From the NCBI RefSeq assembly GCF_040438645.1, contig NZ_CP159253.1, positions 930,001 through 994,000 of the forward strand: 64,000 bases of DNA, read 5' to 3'. The translations under genes and the position numbers were made by a program. Every line of letters begins with the position of its first letter. Position 1 is the stretch's first letter. Source of the stretch: Mesorhizobium sp. WSM2240 (GTDB lineage: Bacteria > Pseudomonadota > Alphaproteobacteria > Rhizobiales > Rhizobiaceae). Positions 29,828-41,430 of the stretch are shown piece by piece. Under the pieces are notes generated by a model that saw only the letters and a program-made list of their open reading frames with translations, was not told the DNA's origin and made no database searches.

Positions 29828-30811
29828 CTAAATTCCGACGACGAGGGCGCCGCCGCTGAGACCGGCGCCTGCCGCCGCCAAAAGAATCTCTTCGCCCCGC
29901 CGAAACGGCTCCGCCTGATTGGCAAGCGAGAGCGAGAGCGGGATTGTGGCGGCGGAAGAGTTGCCGTAGTCGACGATCGTCTTGACGATCGCTTGATCGG
30001 CAATGCCGAGGTTTCGTCCGACGGCATCAAAGATGCGGGCGTTGGCCTGGTGCGGGACAAACCGATCGATGTCTTGCGGGCGCACTCGGGCTGTGGCCAG
30101 CGCCTCCTTTGAACAGGCAGTCATCATCTCCACGGCCTTGGCGAACACTTCGCGGCCGTCGGTGATCGTCATTCGGGTTTGCGCGAGGTCTAGGTCGCCA
30201 TGGAACGGTGTGTTGCTGCCGCCCGCGGGAATCTGGATCAGCCCGTAGCGCGAGCCGTCGCAATCCACCGATGCGCCGAGGATGCCCCGATCGGGGTCCT
30301 CGCACGGACCGATCACCACCGCGCCTGCTGCATCGGCAAACAGCACCGCGCTGGCGCGCTCGGCCGGATTGATGCGGCGGCTGAGAATGTTGGCGGCGAT
30401 GACAAGCGATGATTTGCCGTGCAGGCGGGTAAATCCGTCCGCGAACATCAGCGCATAGATGAAGCCGGCGCAGGCGCCGGTCAGATCGACCGCGCCGGCG
30501 CGACCGAGTCCCAGCCGATGTGCGACGAGAGGCGCGCTCGGCGGCAGGAGGTGGTCGGGCGTCGATGTTGCAAGCAACAACAGACCGACGTCGCCGCGAT
30601 CGATGCCGGCATTCGCCAGCGCCATGTCGCCGGCTTGCGCGGCAAGGCCCGACAGCGTGTCTTCGTCGGTTGTCCAGAAGCGCGACCGTATTCCGGTACG
30701 GCGCTCGATCCAACCTTGTTCGAGTCCGAGACGATCTTCGATCTCCGGGTTGTCGACCTTTCGCGCGGGTACATGATGGCCAAACCCGAGTATGCGCGAC
30801 GATCTGCTCAT
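29828..30811 (-). CDS. bioZ: BioZ, KAS III-like enzyme for the pimeloyl precursor of biotin
   Basis: Beta-ketoacyl-ACP-synthase-III-like protein, 327 residues. Active-site residues of the family are present: Cys in LTGACAGF, His in [10 protein letters not shown] and Asn in DYGNSSA. The gene was first described in the bio operon of the Mesorhizobium R7A symbiosis island, where it supports pimeloyl formation; position after bioA here is identical. The start MSRSSRIL overlaps the bioA stop. A generic FabH is the alternative, but operon context argues for BioZ. Confidence 0.92.
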   Translation of the reverse strand: MSRSSRILGFGHHVPARKVDNPEIEDRLGLEQGWIERRTGIRSRFWTTDEDTLSGLAAQAGDMALANAGIDRGDVGLLLLATSTPDHLLPPSAPLVAHRLGLGRAGAVDLTGACAGFIYALMFADGFTRLHGKSSLVIAANILSRRINPAERASAVLFADAAGAVVIGPCEDPDRGILGASVDCDGSRYGLIQIPAGGSNTPFHGDLDLAQTRMTITDGREVFAKAVEMMTACSKEALATARVRPQDIDRFVPHQANARIFDAVGRNLGIADQAIVKTIVDYGNSSAATIPLSLSLANQAEPFRRGEEILLAAAGAGLSGGALVVGI

Positions 30812-32073
30812 GGCTTCGAGCCGAAGCGTTCGCCGGCCTCCTCGACGGCGTTGTAGAGCCGATCCAGTTCGTCGCTGGTGATGCAATAGGGCGGGAGAAG
30901 ATAAAGGACATTGCCGAGCGGACGCACGAGCAGTCCGCGCTCGAGGAAAAAAGCGCGCAGCTTCGGGCCGATCTCGGCCAGATAGCCGGCCGAGCCGGCG
31001 CGCAGATCGAGAGCCGCGATCGTCCCGGTCGCCCGGCAGTCGGTGAAAAATCGATTGTCGCGAAAGCGCCGAAGCCCGGCGGCCTGCTTCGCGCTCAAGG
31101 ACGCGATCCGCGCGGCCACCGGTTCGTCACGCCAGATCTCGACATTGGCAAGTGCTGCCGCGCAGGCAATCGGATTGGCGGTGTAGGAACTCGAGTGGAA
31201 AAAGGTCTTCTGCCGGTCCACGGTATAATGGGCCTGGAAGATGGCATCGGTGGCGAGCGTGGCCGCCAGCGGGATCGCTCCGCCGGTCAGACCTTTCGAG
31301 GTGCACAGGATGTCGGGAGAGACCGATGCCTGCTCGCAGGCGAACATGGTTCCGGTGCGCCCCCAGCCGGTCATCACCTCATCGGCGATCAAGAGCGTGC
31401 CGGAGGTCTCGGCGATCTTCTTCAATTCGGCCAGAACCCAGGCCGGATACATCAGCATGCCGCCGGCGCCAAGCACGAGCGGCTCGACGATCAGCGCGGC
31501 AGCGCTTCGGTCCCGGGAAGCTGCCTCGAACCGATCCAGCGTCTCCTGCTCGCGCCCGGCGGTTGGAAAGGGGATGGTGTCGACCTGGAACAGCAGCGGC
31601 TCGTAGGCGGCATTGAAGACGCCGCGAGCGCCGACGCTCATTGCCCCGATCGTGTCGCCGTGATAGCCGTGCTCCATGACGACGATGCGCGTCCGTGGTG
31701 CGCCGCTGTTGCGGAAAAATCCGAGCGCCATCTTCAGCGCCACCTCGACACTGGTCGAGCCGCTGTCGGAATAGAAGACCCAGTCGAGGCCCGCAGGCGT
31801 CACTTCGACCAGCGCCGATGCCAATTGCTCGGCCGGCTCATGGGTGAGTCCGGCGAAGATCACCTGGTCCAAAGTCTCGGTCGCATTCCGGATCGCGTCC
31901 ATGATCTTCGGGTGGCGATGGCCGTGGGTGACCACCCACCAGGACGAAATGGCGTCGAGAATGCGTGTTCCGTCCGCCGTTTCCAGATAGACGCCCCCGG
32001 TTCGCGCAATCGACGGCATGGCCGGTTCGACGGCGTGCTGGGTGAAGGGATGCCAGACCGCCGAGCCGTTCAT
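30808..32073 (-). CDS. bioA: Adenosylmethionine-8-amino-7-oxononanoate aminotransferase BioA
   Basis: PLP aminotransferase converting KAPA to DAPA. 421 residues from [12 protein letters not shown], whose ATG overlaps the bioD stop. Motifs: [65 protein letters not shown] and the PLP-Lys region [16 protein letters not shown]. Full length. Confidence 0.96.
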   Translation of the reverse strand: MNGSAVWHPFTQHAVEPAMPSIARTGGVYLETADGTRILDAISSWWVVTHGHRHPKIMDAIRNATETLDQVIFAGLTHEPAEQLASALVEVTPAGLDWVFYSDSGSTSVEVALKMALGFFRNSGAPRTRIVVMEHGYHGDTIGAMSVGARGVFNAAYEPLLFQVDTIPFPTAGREQETLDRFEAASRDRSAAALIVEPLVLGAGGMLMYPAWVLAELKKIAETSGTLLIADEVMTGWGRTGTMFACEQASVSPDILCTSKGLTGGAIPLAATLATDAIFQAHYTVDRQKTFFHSSSYTANPIACAAALANVEIWRDEPVAARIASLSAKQAAGLRRFRDNRFFTDCRATGTIAALDLRAGSAGYLAEIGPKLRAFFLERGLLVRPLGNVLYLLPPYCITSDELDRLYNAVEEAGERFGSKP

Positions 32074-32708
32074 TCTTTGACCTCGTCGAATGCCGCCATG
32101 TTGAAGTATGTGGTCATGGCCAAGCGCAGGATCCCGGCCGTCAGCGGGTCGAGCAGGGGCAGGCGGCCGAGCACGCGCACCTGGCCGGTGCCAGCAATCG
32201 TGCACTCGGTGTCAGGCATTGCCTCGCCGATAAAGGCCACGCCGAGCAACGGGATGTCACGGCGGCGCAGCGCCTCGATCGAAAGCAGCGTGTGGTTGAT
32301 GGTGCCGAGCGAGGTGCGCGCGCAAAGCACGACCGGCGCTTGCCAGCGGGCGAAAACGTCGATGAACAGGGTCTTGCGGGTAAGCGGCGCCATCAGGCCG
32401 CCGGCGCCCTCCACGATCAAGGGACATTCGACTTCGGGCAGGACGAGGCGGTCCGGGTCGATCGTCACGCCCTCGAGCTCGGCGGCACGGTGCGGCGACA
32501 GCGGCCGCGTCAGGCGCCAGGCTTCAGGTAGGATCCGCTCGGGCGTCAGTTGGCCGAGGCGCGCAACGGTCTGGCTGTCGGTTTCGCCGTCAAGGCCCGA
32601 CTGCACGGGTTTCCAGTAGGCGCCGCCCAGCAGGCCGGCGAGACCGGCCGCGACAACTGTCTTGCCGATTCCGGTATCCGTGCCCGTGATGACGATGCGT
32701 TTGGTCAT
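32070..32708 (-). CDS. bioD: Dethiobiotin synthetase BioD
   Basis: ATP-dependent ring closure of DAPA to dethiobiotin. 212 residues, P-loop GTDTGIGKT at 8-16, [21 protein letters not shown], and [22 protein letters not shown]. Overlaps bioF and bioA by 4 bp each. Confidence 0.96.
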   Translation of the reverse strand: MTKRIVITGTDTGIGKTVVAAGLAGLLGGAYWKPVQSGLDGETDSQTVARLGQLTPERILPEAWRLTRPLSPHRAAELEGVTIDPDRLVLPEVECPLIVEGAGGLMAPLTRKTLFIDVFARWQAPVVLCARTSLGTINHTLLSIEALRRRDIPLLGVAFIGEAMPDTECTIAGTGQVRVLGRLPLLDPLTAGILRLAMTTYFNMAAFDEVKE

Positions 32709-33844
32709 GTCGAGCCCAACACGTCGGCGAGCGCCTCGACCATCGCAAAAATGTCGGCTTCCTCGACATTGAGCGTCAGCGAAATGCGCAGGCGCGATGT
32801 GCCCTCCGGCACCGTCGGCGGACGAATGCCTCGTAGGTCGAAGCCGCGCGCCTGCAGTGCCGCCGCAACTGCCATGGTGCGGCTGACGTCGCCGATGACA
32901 AATGGCTGGATCTGCGAACCGCTGGGTATGGCGCCGCAGCGCTCTGCCAATTGCCGGCCCGCGAAAGCAACGCGCTCGTGCAGCTGGACCCGGCGCAACG
33001 GCTCGTCAGACAATATTGCGATCGCTTCGCGCGCCGCGACGGCCATCAGCGGCGATGGCGCGGTAGCGTAGATGAATGGTCGGCACCGGTTGACGAGATA
33101 GTCGCACAGCGTTCGCGGTCCCGTGACCAGTGCGCCGGACGCGCCGAGCGCCTTGCCGCATGTATGGAGCGCGACGATGTTGTCGCGGCCCTCGAAGGCG
33201 GCGGCGAGGCCCCGACCGTCCGGTCCCCAGACACCGGTGGCATGCGCTTCATCGATTATGACGAATGCCTCGTGCCGATCGGCAAGCGCGACCAGGCTCT
33301 CCATCGGCGCGCAGTCGCCATCCATGCTGTAGAGGCTTTCGACCGCGATCCAGATACGCCCCATGCCGCCTTCGGCGCGCCAGCGCGTGATCGCATCCTC
33401 GACAGAGTCGACGTCGTTGTGCGCAGCCAGCTTGAACTCGGCACGACCGGCTTGCGCGCCTTCGTGCGTGCTGGCATGGGCACGCTGGTCGAGGACCAAA
33501 AGGTCGCCTCTCTGGGGCAGGGCGGTCAGCAGGGCGAAGTTGGCGATGTAGCCGCTGCCGAAGAACAGCGCGCGTTCGGCCCCGAAGAACGCCGCCGCGT
33601 CCGCCTCCAGTGCCTCGTGCTCCGGCGCATTGCCACGCAACAGCCGCGACCCGGTGGCGCCAACCGGCGTGCCCCGCGCGATCGCCGCCGCAACCGCGTC
33701 GCCAAGTCTCCTGGAGGCGGCGAGCCCGAGATAGTCGTTGGACGCAAAGTCAAGCCCGGCGCGGGGCGACAGCGTCCGCAGCCGGTCCTTGCGCGCAAGA
33801 CCGCGCAAGGTCGCGTCATATCGCGCGAGAAGCGCCGCGTTCAT
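32705..33844 (-). CDS. bioF: 8-amino-7-oxononanoate synthase BioF
   Basis: PLP enzyme condensing pimeloyl thioester with alanine. 379 residues. Motifs: [61 protein letters not shown], and the PLP lysine in [14 protein letters not shown]. Overlaps bioB and bioD. Confidence 0.96.
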   Translation of the reverse strand: MNAALLARYDATLRGLARKDRLRTLSPRAGLDFASNDYLGLAASRRLGDAVAAAIARGTPVGATGSRLLRGNAPEHEALEADAAAFFGAERALFFGSGYIANFALLTALPQRGDLLVLDQRAHASTHEGAQAGRAEFKLAAHNDVDSVEDAITRWRAEGGMGRIWIAVESLYSMDGDCAPMESLVALADRHEAFVIIDEAHATGVWGPDGRGLAAAFEGRDNIVALHTCGKALGASGALVTGPRTLCDYLVNRCRPFIYATAPSPLMAVAAREAIAILSDEPLRRVQLHERVAFAGRQLAERCGAIPSGSQIQPFVIGDVSRTMAVAAALQARGFDLRGIRPPTVPEGTSRLRISLTLNVEEADIFAMVEALADVLGST

Positions 33845-34845
33845 TGCGCTTCAAGTTCCATCGGCTCGATACCGAGGCGCCGGAACAAAAGAGTATCCTT
33901 GTCCTCGCCGGGATTATCAGCCGTCAGCAATTTGTCGCCGACGAAGATCGAATTGGCGCCGGCGAAAAAGCACAGCGCCTGCATCTCGTCGGTCATGGCG
34001 GTGCGGCCGGCGGAAAGACGCACGTGCGATTTCGGCATCATGATGCGCGCCAGCGCGATGATGCGCACGAATTCGATCGGCCCGATCGGCCTGGCGTCGG
34101 CAAGCGGGGTGCCGGGTATCGGGACCAGCATGTTGATCGGAACGCTTTCGGGATGTTCCGGCAGATTGGCCAAGGTCACCAGCATGTCGATCCGGTCCAC
34201 CGGCTCCTCGCCCATGCCGACAATGCCGCCGCAGCACACCTTGATGCCGGATTGGCGAACATGCTCGAGCGTCTCGAGCCGATCGGCAAAGCTTCGCGTC
34301 TTGATGATCTCGCCGTAGTAGCGCTCCGACGTGTCGATGTTGTGATTGTAGTAATCAAGGCCCGCGCCTTTGAGGCGCTGGGCATCTTCGGCGCAAAGCA
34401 TGCCGAGCGTCATGCAGGTCTCCATGCCCAGCGCCTTGACGCCCTCGACCATGGCGACGACAGCATCCATCTCGCGCGGCTTGGGGTTTCGCCAAGCCGC
34501 GCCCATGCAATAGCGGGTAGCGCCGGCGTCGCGGGCCTTGCGCGCTTCGGCAATGACGCGCTGTACTTCCATCAGCTTCGACGCTTTCAGCCCGGATGCG
34601 TGATGCGCGGACTGGCTGCAATAGCCGCAATCCTCCGGACATCCGCCCGTCTTGATGCTGAGAAGCCGGCTGAGCTGGACCTTGTTGGGGTCGAAATTCT
34701 CGCGGTGGACGGATTGCGCCAGGAACAGGAGATTGTTGAAGGGTGCGTCGTGAAGCGCCCGAGCCTTTGCCAGCGTCCACTTGCCGGCATCGGTGGATTG
34801 CACCCGTGGCATTGTCGTCGTCGAATTCGGTGCGTACATCTTCAT
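33841..34845 (-). CDS. bioB: Biotin synthase BioB
   Basis: Radical-SAM enzyme inserting sulfur into dethiobiotin, 334 residues. Cluster motif CPEDCGYC, then [43 protein letters not shown] and the conserved [12 protein letters not shown]. First bio gene; it follows nadC after 73 bp with no obvious terminator, so read-through from nadABC is likely. Confidence 0.97.
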   Translation of the reverse strand: MKMYAPNSTTTMPRVQSTDAGKWTLAKARALHDAPFNNLLFLAQSVHRENFDPNKVQLSRLLSIKTGGCPEDCGYCSQSAHHASGLKASKLMEVQRVIAEARKARDAGATRYCMGAAWRNPKPREMDAVVAMVEGVKALGMETCMTLGMLCAEDAQRLKGAGLDYYNHNIDTSERYYGEIIKTRSFADRLETLEHVRQSGIKVCCGGIVGMGEEPVDRIDMLVTLANLPEHPESVPINMLVPIPGTPLADARPIGPIEFVRIIALARIMMPKSHVRLSAGRTAMTDEMQALCFFAGANSIFVGDKLLTADNPGEDKDTLLFRRLGIEPMELEAQ

Positions 34846-34918
34846 CCTGTTCCTTGGGGTCCGGCCTTTGCCGCTTTGCTGGCCGATTGGCGGCGACCGG
34901 AAAGTTTATCGCCCGCGC

Positions 34919-35773
34919 TCATGAGCCCCGATAGTCGAGGCCGATGTCCAGGATCGGCGCGCTATGGGTCAGCCAGCCCACGGAAATCAGATCGACCCCC
35001 GTCGCGGCAATCTCCGCAGCCATATCGAGCGTGATCCTGCCGGATGCCTCGGTGATCGCGCGACCGGCAACCATCGTCACCGCTTGGCGCAGATCGTCGA
35101 CCGCGATGTTGTCGAGCAGGACAGCGTCGGGCGCGAGCTCCAGCGCCTGCTCAAGCTGGGCCAGCGTGTCGACTTCGACTTCGACCTTGACCAGATGGCC
35201 GGCGCAGGTCCGCGCCCGCTCGATGGCAGGGCGGATTCCGCCGGCAATGGCGATGTGGTTGTCCTTGATCAGGATCGCATCGTCGAGACCGAAACGGTGA
35301 TTGGAGCCGCCGCCGGCGCGCACGGCATATTTTTCCAGCGCCCGCAAACCAGGCGTCGTCTTGCGGGTGCAGACAATCCTTGCGCCGTGCCCGCGAACCG
35401 CAACGACGAGCAATGCGGTCGCGGTCGCAATGCCGCTCAGATGGCACAGAAAATTGAGCGCCGTCCGTTCGGCGGTGAGCATGGCGCGGGCCGGACCGGT
35501 CACGGTTGCGATGATGTCTCCTGGCGCGACTTTGCTGCCATCTGCCTGCTCCACAGTGATTTCGAGGTCCTGGTTGACGAGCCGGAACGCCAGCATCGCC
35601 AGATCGAGCCCGGCGACAACTCCGGTCTGGCGCGCAACCAGCACGGTCGTTGCCCGCAAATCCTTCGGTACAATGGCATCCGTGGTCAGATCACCCGCCC
35701 GGCCGAAATCTTCCAGAAGTGCCGCCCGCACCAGGGGCTCAAGCAGGATTGCGGGAAGCGGCGAGAGGTTCAT
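34919..35773 (-). CDS. nadC: Nicotinate-nucleotide pyrophosphorylase NadC
   Basis: Quinolinate phosphoribosyltransferase, 284 residues. Motifs: ALLEDFGRAGDLTTDAI, NFLCHLSGIATAT, IVCTRKTTPGLRALEKYAVRAGGGSNHRFGL, DAILIKDNHI, VEVEVDTLAQ, LLDNIAVDDLRQAV and SVGWLTHSAPILDIGLDY. Overlaps nadB by 4 bp. Confidence 0.97.
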   Translation of the reverse strand: MNLSPLPAILLEPLVRAALLEDFGRAGDLTTDAIVPKDLRATTVLVARQTGVVAGLDLAMLAFRLVNQDLEITVEQADGSKVAPGDIIATVTGPARAMLTAERTALNFLCHLSGIATATALLVVAVRGHGARIVCTRKTTPGLRALEKYAVRAGGGSNHRFGLDDAILIKDNHIAIAGGIRPAIERARTCAGHLVKVEVEVDTLAQLEQALELAPDAVLLDNIAVDDLRQAVTMVAGRAITEASGRITLDMAAEIAATGVDLISVGWLTHSAPILDIGLDYRGS

Positions 35774-37314
35774 TGCTCAAACTCTTCAAGCGTTGTCGGA
35801 CATGCGAGGCCCTGGGCTGCCGCTAAGGCTTCATCGAGCGTGAGCCTGGAGCGGCGGGCGACGACCGCACGATCGGGAAAGTCCGTGCGGTAGTGCGCGC
35901 CGCGGCTTTCCTCGCGCAGCAAGGCGGCAATCGCGATCATCAGTCCGACTGCCGCGGGATCGGAAGCTGCATGGTGTAGCTCGGCTAGCGGAAGCAGTGT
36001 GCTCACGGCATCTCGCAAAAACTCACCATCCCGCTTCACGCCAAGGCTGCGTGAGAGGAGAGGGCGCAAGGAGAGTGGATCGGGCGCCGGAATTTCCCGT
36101 GGCTTTGATCGTGTCCTGATACCGATCGGCGATCCCGCCACGCTTTCGGCGACCCAGCGCGCGCATACGATCGCTTCGGTCAGCGAGTTGCTGGCAAGCC
36201 TGTTGGCGCCGTGCAGTCCGGTCGAGGCGACTTCGCCGCAAGCCCACAGTCCGGCAACGGAGCTACGTCCGTCCCGATCCACGGCGACGCCGCCCATGTG
36301 ATAGTGCTGGGCCGGCCGTATGGGAATGAGGTCGCGCGCCGGGTCGATGCCTGCGCGCCGGCAGGCTGATGCGATCGTCGGAAATTGCCGCGCGAATGTC
36401 GCGCCGGGCTTTTCTCGTCCATCGAGAAACGCGCGGTGGCCGTTCGAACGATGCTTCCAGATGGCGCGCGCCACGACGTCGCGCGGCGCGAGTTCCGCGT
36501 CCTGCAAACTTTCGAGGAAGCGCTGCCCGGTTTCGTCGATAATCGTCGCGCCTTCGCCGCGAACCGCTTCGCTGATCAGCGGCATCGGGCGCTCCGGTCC
36601 GTCAAGCGCGGTCGGATGAAACTGAATGAATTCCAGATCAGCAAGGACAGCACCGGCGCGCGCCGCAAGCGCCAGGCCCTGTCCGCAACCGCCCAAAGGA
36701 TTGGTGGTGTCGAGGAACAGTCCGCCAATCCCGCCGGTCGCGAGGACGACCCGTCCCGTGCCGAAGAACACAGGACTCTTCGAACAGCTTGCCCAAACGC
36801 CGCGGACCGTATTGTCCTCCACCGCCAGCCGCCGCGCCTCCACACCCTCGATGACCACAATCGACGGATGAGAACGCACGGCCTCGACCAGCGCGCGCAT
36901 GATTTCCTGTCCACTGCCGTCACCGCCGGCATGAACGATCCGCCGGCGGCCGTGCGCGGCCTCGAGTCCCAGAAGAAACGCTCCTTCCGGGGTACGATCG
37001 AAGCGGACCCCAAGGGTCGCGAGGGTCTCGATCGCGCCAGGAGCCGCTTGGAGGATGCGGGTTGCGACTTCTGCGTCGCACAGCCCATCGCCGGCTGCGA
37101 GCGTGTCGGCGAGATGCAGTACCGGATCGTCGTCAACGCCGAGGCTGGCAGCCAGCCCGCCCTGCGCCCATGCGCTCGATGCGTCAGATCCGAGCGACGT
37201 CCTGGACAAAATAAGCACCGGTTCTGGCGCAAGATGAAGCGCAGTCAACAATCCGGCAATGCCGCCGCCTATGACAATGGGCCGGCCAAAGAAGCTGCGG
37301 ACATCCGCGCTCAT
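35770..37314 (-). CDS. nadB: L-aspartate oxidase NadB
   Basis: FAD enzyme making iminoaspartate. 514 residues starting MSADVRSFF, whose ATG overlaps the nadA stop. Motifs: [128 protein letters not shown]. The family signature is complete. Confidence 0.97.
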   Translation of the reverse strand: MSADVRSFFGRPIVIGGGIAGLLTALHLAPEPVLILSRTSLGSDASSAWAQGGLAASLGVDDDPVLHLADTLAAGDGLCDAEVATRILQAAPGAIETLATLGVRFDRTPEGAFLLGLEAAHGRRRIVHAGGDGSGQEIMRALVEAVRSHPSIVVIEGVEARRLAVEDNTVRGVWASCSKSPVFFGTGRVVLATGGIGGLFLDTTNPLGGCGQGLALAARAGAVLADLEFIQFHPTALDGPERPMPLISEAVRGEGATIIDETGQRFLESLQDAELAPRDVVARAIWKHRSNGHRAFLDGREKPGATFARQFPTIASACRRAGIDPARDLIPIRPAQHYHMGGVAVDRDGRSSVAGLWACGEVASTGLHGANRLASNSLTEAIVCARWVAESVAGSPIGIRTRSKPREIPAPDPLSLRPLLSRSLGVKRDGEFLRDAVSTLLPLAELHHAASDPAAVGLMIAIAALLREESRGAHYRTDFPDRAVVARRSRLTLDEALAAAQGLACPTTLEEFEQ

Positions 37315-38297
37315 ATGGCGAGCATCCGCTCGATCGCGAGCCGTGCTCGTCCGGCAATCCGGGGCTCGATCCTCACCGCATGCCGGTTCTGTTCGAGCGC
37401 CGAACGAATGTTGGCGAGCGTTATCCGCTTCATATGAGGGCAGAGATTGCAGGGCCGGATGAACTCGACATCGGGATGCTCGACCGCGACATTGTCGCTC
37501 ATCGAGCATTCCGTTATCAGCACGACGCGAGGCGGTTTCTCGCTTCCGACATAGTCGGACATGGCGGCCGTCGAGCCGGAGAAGTCAGCTTCCGCAACCA
37601 CTTCGGGCGGACATTCGGGATGGGCAAGCACCGTCACGCCCGGATGATCCTCGCGCAGCTGTCGGATGTCGGCCGGCGTAAACCGCTCATGCACCTCGCA
37701 ATGGCCCTTCCAGGCGATGATCTCAACGTCGGTCTGGGTAGCGATATTCTCAGCCAGATATTCGTCGGGTAGCATGATCACCCGGGGCACGCCGAGAGAT
37801 TCGACCACGGCCTTCGCATTGCCCGAGGTACAGCAAATGTCGGACTCGGCCTTCACCTCGACCGAGGTGTTGACATAGGTGACGACCGGCACGCCGGGGT
37901 ATTGTTGCCGAAGCAGGCGGATATCGGCGGCGGTGATGGAGTCTGCCAGCGAGCAGCCCGCCTTCAGGTCCGGGATGAGCACCGTCTTTCCCGGATTGAG
38001 CAGTTTTGCCGTTTCGGCCATGAAGTGCACGCCGGCGAGCACGATGACATCCGCTTCGACCGCCATTGCCTTGCGGGCCAGCGCCAGGCTATCGCCGACA
38101 ATGTCGGCGATGCAGTGGAAGATCTCCGGGGTCTGATAGTTGTGCGCCAGGACGACCGCATTGCGCTGCCGCTTCAGCGCCAGGATCGCTTCGATGTCGT
38201 CGCTGAACACTGCCCATTCGATCGGCGGGACCACCCTGCGCACACGCTCGTACAGGTGTGCGGCCGAAGGCATGGCGGCGGTCATGGACGGCTCCAA
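37311..38297 (-). CDS. nadA: Quinolinate synthase NadA
   Basis: [4Fe-4S] enzyme condensing iminoaspartate and DHAP to quinolinate. Open frame 328 residues; the ATG of [10 protein letters not shown] at 38285 is the more probable start. Cluster Cys regions: [21 protein letters not shown] and [11 protein letters not shown]. Other signatures: [44 protein letters not shown]. First gene of nadABC, directly behind a palindromic operator. Confidence 0.96.
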   Translation of the reverse strand: MEPSMTAAMPSAAHLYERVRRVVPPIEWAVFSDDIEAILALKRQRNAVVLAHNYQTPEIFHCIADIVGDSLALARKAMAVEADVIVLAGVHFMAETAKLLNPGKTVLIPDLKAGCSLADSITAADIRLLRQQYPGVPVVTYVNTSVEVKAESDICCTSGNAKAVVESLGVPRVIMLPDEYLAENIATQTDVEIIAWKGHCEVHERFTPADIRQLREDHPGVTVLAHPECPPEVVAEADFSGSTAAMSDYVGSEKPPRVVLITECSMSDNVAVEHPDVEFIRPCNLCPHMKRITLANIRSALEQNRHAVRIEPRIAGRARLAIERMLAI

Positions 38298-38344
38298 TTA
38301 TACTCAATGCGAATATAACTGGCATATTCTTGATGTGAGTATAA
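38298..38344. promoter_or_regulatory. Nested palindromes before nadA, candidate NadQ operator
   Basis: TTATACTCA (38298-38306) is mirrored by TGAGTATAA (38336-38344). Between them GAATAT and ATATTC form a second inverted pair. The element fills the gap between the nadQ stop and the nadA start, so it is the natural target for the neighbouring regulator. Confidence 0.65.
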
Positions 38345-38347
38345 GAG

Positions 38348-39307
38348 TCAACCCCGCGCCAGCGGCAATTTTGCTCCAGCGACTGCCCCCTCTTCGAGCA
38401 CGGCGTGGCGGAAGCGATAAAGCTTCGCCGGTCGGCCTCCCGTCTCCACGCTGGTCTCGCCAGTCTCCTCGACCAACTCGTGCTGCTCGATGAGGCGACG
38501 GAAGTTCGACTTGTGGATCAGCCTGCCGGCGAGCGCTTCCACGGTTCGTTGCAGTTGAAGAAGAGTAAAGGCCGGCGGCATCAGTTCAAAGACGACCGGC
38601 CGGTATTTGATCTTGGAGCGCAGCCGCGCAATACCCGTCGCCAGGATACGGCGATGATCAGCGATCATGGACTTTCCAGGAACCGGCGGGGCAACCGAAC
38701 CGCGCGTCGCCTCTTCCACCAGGGCTGCTTCATAAAGCAACTCGTAGCGTTTGAGGGCGAGGTCCTCGTTCCACGGGCGGCCGTCGAAGCCGAAGGCGAT
38801 CGCCGCCCGCCGTCGGCGCTCGAGGCGCGTCGCGACATCGTCCGCGCTATCGGCCCACCTGATCAGGCGAGGCCGCAGGAGGTCCGATACGATCGGCGGC
38901 GTCCCTGCACGGTGGTCCTCCCACGGAAAGTAGTCGTACCAGCTTTGCCAGCCGGACCTGGACGGCGCCGTTGCATGTTCTTTGCGGGTGAGTGCGAGAT
39001 AACTGATTGAGATGACGCGCCGCTCAAGCTCGGTGCTGGCCCGGTCACGGTCGGCAAATGTGTAGAGCTGCTCGATATAACCGAGCGGGTGTCCGGTCTG
39101 CTCTTCGACCCACGCCCTCAAACCGGACTGCAGCGATCGGTGCTCGAGCGCAAGCGGACCGGAGGGCAAGGTGTCCGTCTGTCCGATGGTGAGGACACAG
39201 GGCTCATTTTCGCTGACCGCAACCACAACGGCCGTCAGGTCGACCTTGGCAGTGTCGGCCTTGCCCCCAGCTCTGCCTTTCCTCATCCCTTTTGCGCGAT
39301 CATCCAT
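38348..39307 (-). CDS. nadQ: NadQ-type transcriptional regulator of NAD synthesis
   Basis: 319-residue protein with an N-terminal Nudix-like domain (TAVVVAVSENEPCVLTIG, LRAWVEEQTGHPLGYIEQLYTFADRDR) and a C-terminal winged-helix region (LLQLQRTVEALAGRLIHKSNFRRLIEQHELVEET..GRPAKLYRFR). The Nudix catalytic box is not complete, so a sensor rather than a hydrolase is likely. It fits the alphaproteobacterial NadQ family (COG4111-like) that controls nadABC. It lies directly upstream of, and in line with, nadA. Confidence 0.8.
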   Translation of the reverse strand: MDDRAKGMRKGRAGGKADTAKVDLTAVVVAVSENEPCVLTIGQTDTLPSGPLALEHRSLQSGLRAWVEEQTGHPLGYIEQLYTFADRDRASTELERRVISISYLALTRKEHATAPSRSGWQSWYDYFPWEDHRAGTPPIVSDLLRPRLIRWADSADDVATRLERRRRAAIAFGFDGRPWNEDLALKRYELLYEAALVEEATRGSVAPPVPGKSMIADHRRILATGIARLRSKIKYRPVVFELMPPAFTLLQLQRTVEALAGRLIHKSNFRRLIEQHELVEETGETSVETGGRPAKLYRFRHAVLEEGAVAGAKLPLARG

Positions 39308-39480
39308 GATCCCTGAACTGATTGGGCCAGGCTCGGCTGAGTAAGCAGCTGAACCGATTTAATTTGGTTTCCACGATAATTGTCGGCGCGTCAACACCAC
39401 CCGCGGTGACGATTTAGCTCTTCGCACCTGCACAAAAATATGCCAAACGCGACACCCGCGATTGGTAACGTTAGGGAAGG

Positions 39481-40335
39481 ATGCCTCTATTGAGTGCGAC
39501 TGCTAACACCAAGACGATCACACCGCCGGATATTGGTGCGCGCAAGGGTGGGACGCCGCTCGTCTGCCTTACCGCCTATACGACCCCGGTAGCCCGGCTG
39601 GTCGATCCCCATTGCGATGTGGTCCTTGTGGGTGACAGCGTCGGCATGGTGCTGCATGGCCTGCCGTCCACTCTCGGCGTGACGGTCGAGATGATGATCA
39701 TGCACGGAAAGGCCGTGCGACGCGGCCTGGAGCAGGCGCTGATGGTCGTTGACATGCCGTTCGGCTCCTACGAGGAAAGCGCCGAGCAGGCTTTCCGCAA
39801 TGCGGCTCGGATAATGGCCGAAACCGGCGCCGCGGCCGTCAAGCTCGAAGGCGGCGAGACGATGGCCGAGACGATCCGCTTCCTGGCCGATCGCGGCGTC
39901 CCGGTGATGGCCCATGTCGGGCTGACGCCGCAGGCGGTCAACGCCTTCGGCGGGTATCGCGTGCAGGGCAGGGGCGAGGATGCCGAGCGCATCAGGCGCG
40001 ATGCCCTTGCGGTGGCCGAGGCGGGCGCCTTCGCGGTCGTGCTGGAAAAGGTGCCAGAGACGCTCGCCCGCCTCATCACGGAAGAGGTCGCCATCCCGAC
40101 GATCGGCATTGGGGCGTCATCTGCCTGTGACGGGCAGATCCTGGTCGTTGACGACATGCTCGGCCTGTTCGGCGACTTCCGCCCGAAATTCGTCAGGCGT
40201 TATGCCGAATTGGGGGAGGCCGCTTCGGGGGCGATAGCGGCCTATGCGCATGAGGTGAGGGAGCGCAAATTTCCAGGGCCCGAGCATGTGTTCGGCGATG
40301 CGCCAAAGACCGTCAAAGGAGGGGAAGCCGCATGA
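39481..40335 (+). CDS. panB: 3-methyl-2-oxobutanoate hydroxymethyltransferase PanB
   Basis: First step of pantoate synthesis, 284 residues. Motifs: [105 protein letters not shown]. The metal-binding Asp (VGDSVG) and Glu (LEGG) are present. Starts the panBC pair on the plus strand, about 170 bp from nadQ, divergently. Confidence 0.97.
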   Translation: MPLLSATANTKTITPPDIGARKGGTPLVCLTAYTTPVARLVDPHCDVVLVGDSVGMVLHGLPSTLGVTVEMMIMHGKAVRRGLEQALMVVDMPFGSYEESAEQAFRNAARIMAETGAAAVKLEGGETMAETIRFLADRGVPVMAHVGLTPQAVNAFGGYRVQGRGEDAERIRRDALAVAEAGAFAVVLEKVPETLARLITEEVAIPTIGIGASSACDGQILVVDDMLGLFGDFRPKFVRRYAELGEAASGAIAAYAHEVRERKFPGPEHVFGDAPKTVKGGEAA

Positions 40336-41198
40336 CCGTACCGATCGTCCGCACCGTCGCGGAACTGCGCGATGCCGTGGCCTCATGGCGCAGGCAGGGT
40401 CTGAAGGTCGCCGTCGTGCCGACCATGGGCGCCCTGCATGGGGGCCATCTCAGCCTGGTGCGCGCCGCATTCGGTCGCGCCGACAGGGTGATCGTGACGC
40501 TCTTCGTTAATCCGAAGCAGTTCAACAGCCAGGCCGACCTCGCCGCCTATCCACGAACGGAGCACGAGGACGCCGCCAAGCTCGCACCACTCAATGCCCA
40601 TCTGCTCTACGCCCCGCATGCCTCTGAGATGTATCCGGAAGGCTTTGCATCCACCGTTTCGGTGAGCGGGGTTAGTGAGGGTATGTGCGGCGCGTTCCGC
40701 CCCGGCCATTTCGAGGGCGTGGCGACCGTTGTGGCCAAGCTGTTCCTGCAGACCGGCGCCGACTTCGCTTTTTTCGGCGAAAAGGACTTTCAGCAGCTTC
40801 ACGTCGTCAAGCGTATGGTCCGGGATTTGGATATTCCGATCACCGTCGTCGCTTGTCCGACAGTCCGCGAAGCCGATGGTCTCGCCCTATCATCGCGCAA
40901 TGTCCGGCTCTCGCCAGCCGAGCGGGCCATTGCCCCAAGACTGCCATCGGTCTTACTCGAGACGGCTAAGCGACTTGCACGCGGCTCTGCCATCGTGCCA
41001 ACGCTTGCCGAAGCGCGCGCAGCAATTCTGGCTGCCGGCTACCGCGACGTCGAATACCTGGAACTTCGCGGGGAAACAGATCTGCAATCGTTGGAAAGCC
41101 TTGAACGACCAGCGCGCCTGCTTGCAGCAGCCTGGCTTGGCGAAACGCGGCTCATCGACAACGTCAGAACATCGCCGACCGTTTCGACAGGCGAGTAA
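40332..41198 (+). CDS. panC: Pantothenate synthetase PanC
   Basis: ATP-dependent ligation of pantoate and beta-alanine, 288 residues. Motifs: [18 protein letters not shown] (HIGH-like), [59 protein letters not shown]. Overlaps panB by 4 bp. PanD, which supplies beta-alanine, is on the other operon. Confidence 0.97.
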   Translation: MTVPIVRTVAELRDAVASWRRQGLKVAVVPTMGALHGGHLSLVRAAFGRADRVIVTLFVNPKQFNSQADLAAYPRTEHEDAAKLAPLNAHLLYAPHASEMYPEGFASTVSVSGVSEGMCGAFRPGHFEGVATVVAKLFLQTGADFAFFGEKDFQQLHVVKRMVRDLDIPITVVACPTVREADGLALSSRNVRLSPAERAIAPRLPSVLLETAKRLARGSAIVPTLAEARAAILAAGYRDVEYLELRGETDLQSLESLERPARLLAAAWLGETRLIDNVRTSPTVSTGE

Positions 41199-41430
41199 GA
41201 TTCGCGACGTGGGACGCAAAGGGTTCTTCAGCAGAGGTAAGGAAGCACTGGGGGCGGTGATGGCGACAGATCGGATCGGTGCGCGATTGTTTGCCCATCG
41301 CTGCGGATCCTGTTCGCTGCACGCAGCAGATTGGCTGCGCTCATGCCGTGAGCTTGATCGTCGCGTCGACATGTCGGGACGGCGCACAGCAGAGAAACCG
41401 AGGCATTGAGTTCAAGGCGTCAAGCAGGAC

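Noticed and set aside
30520..32619. 699-codon plus-strand frame
   Set aside because: Antisense shadow of bioA, bioD and bioZ, which have complete family signatures.
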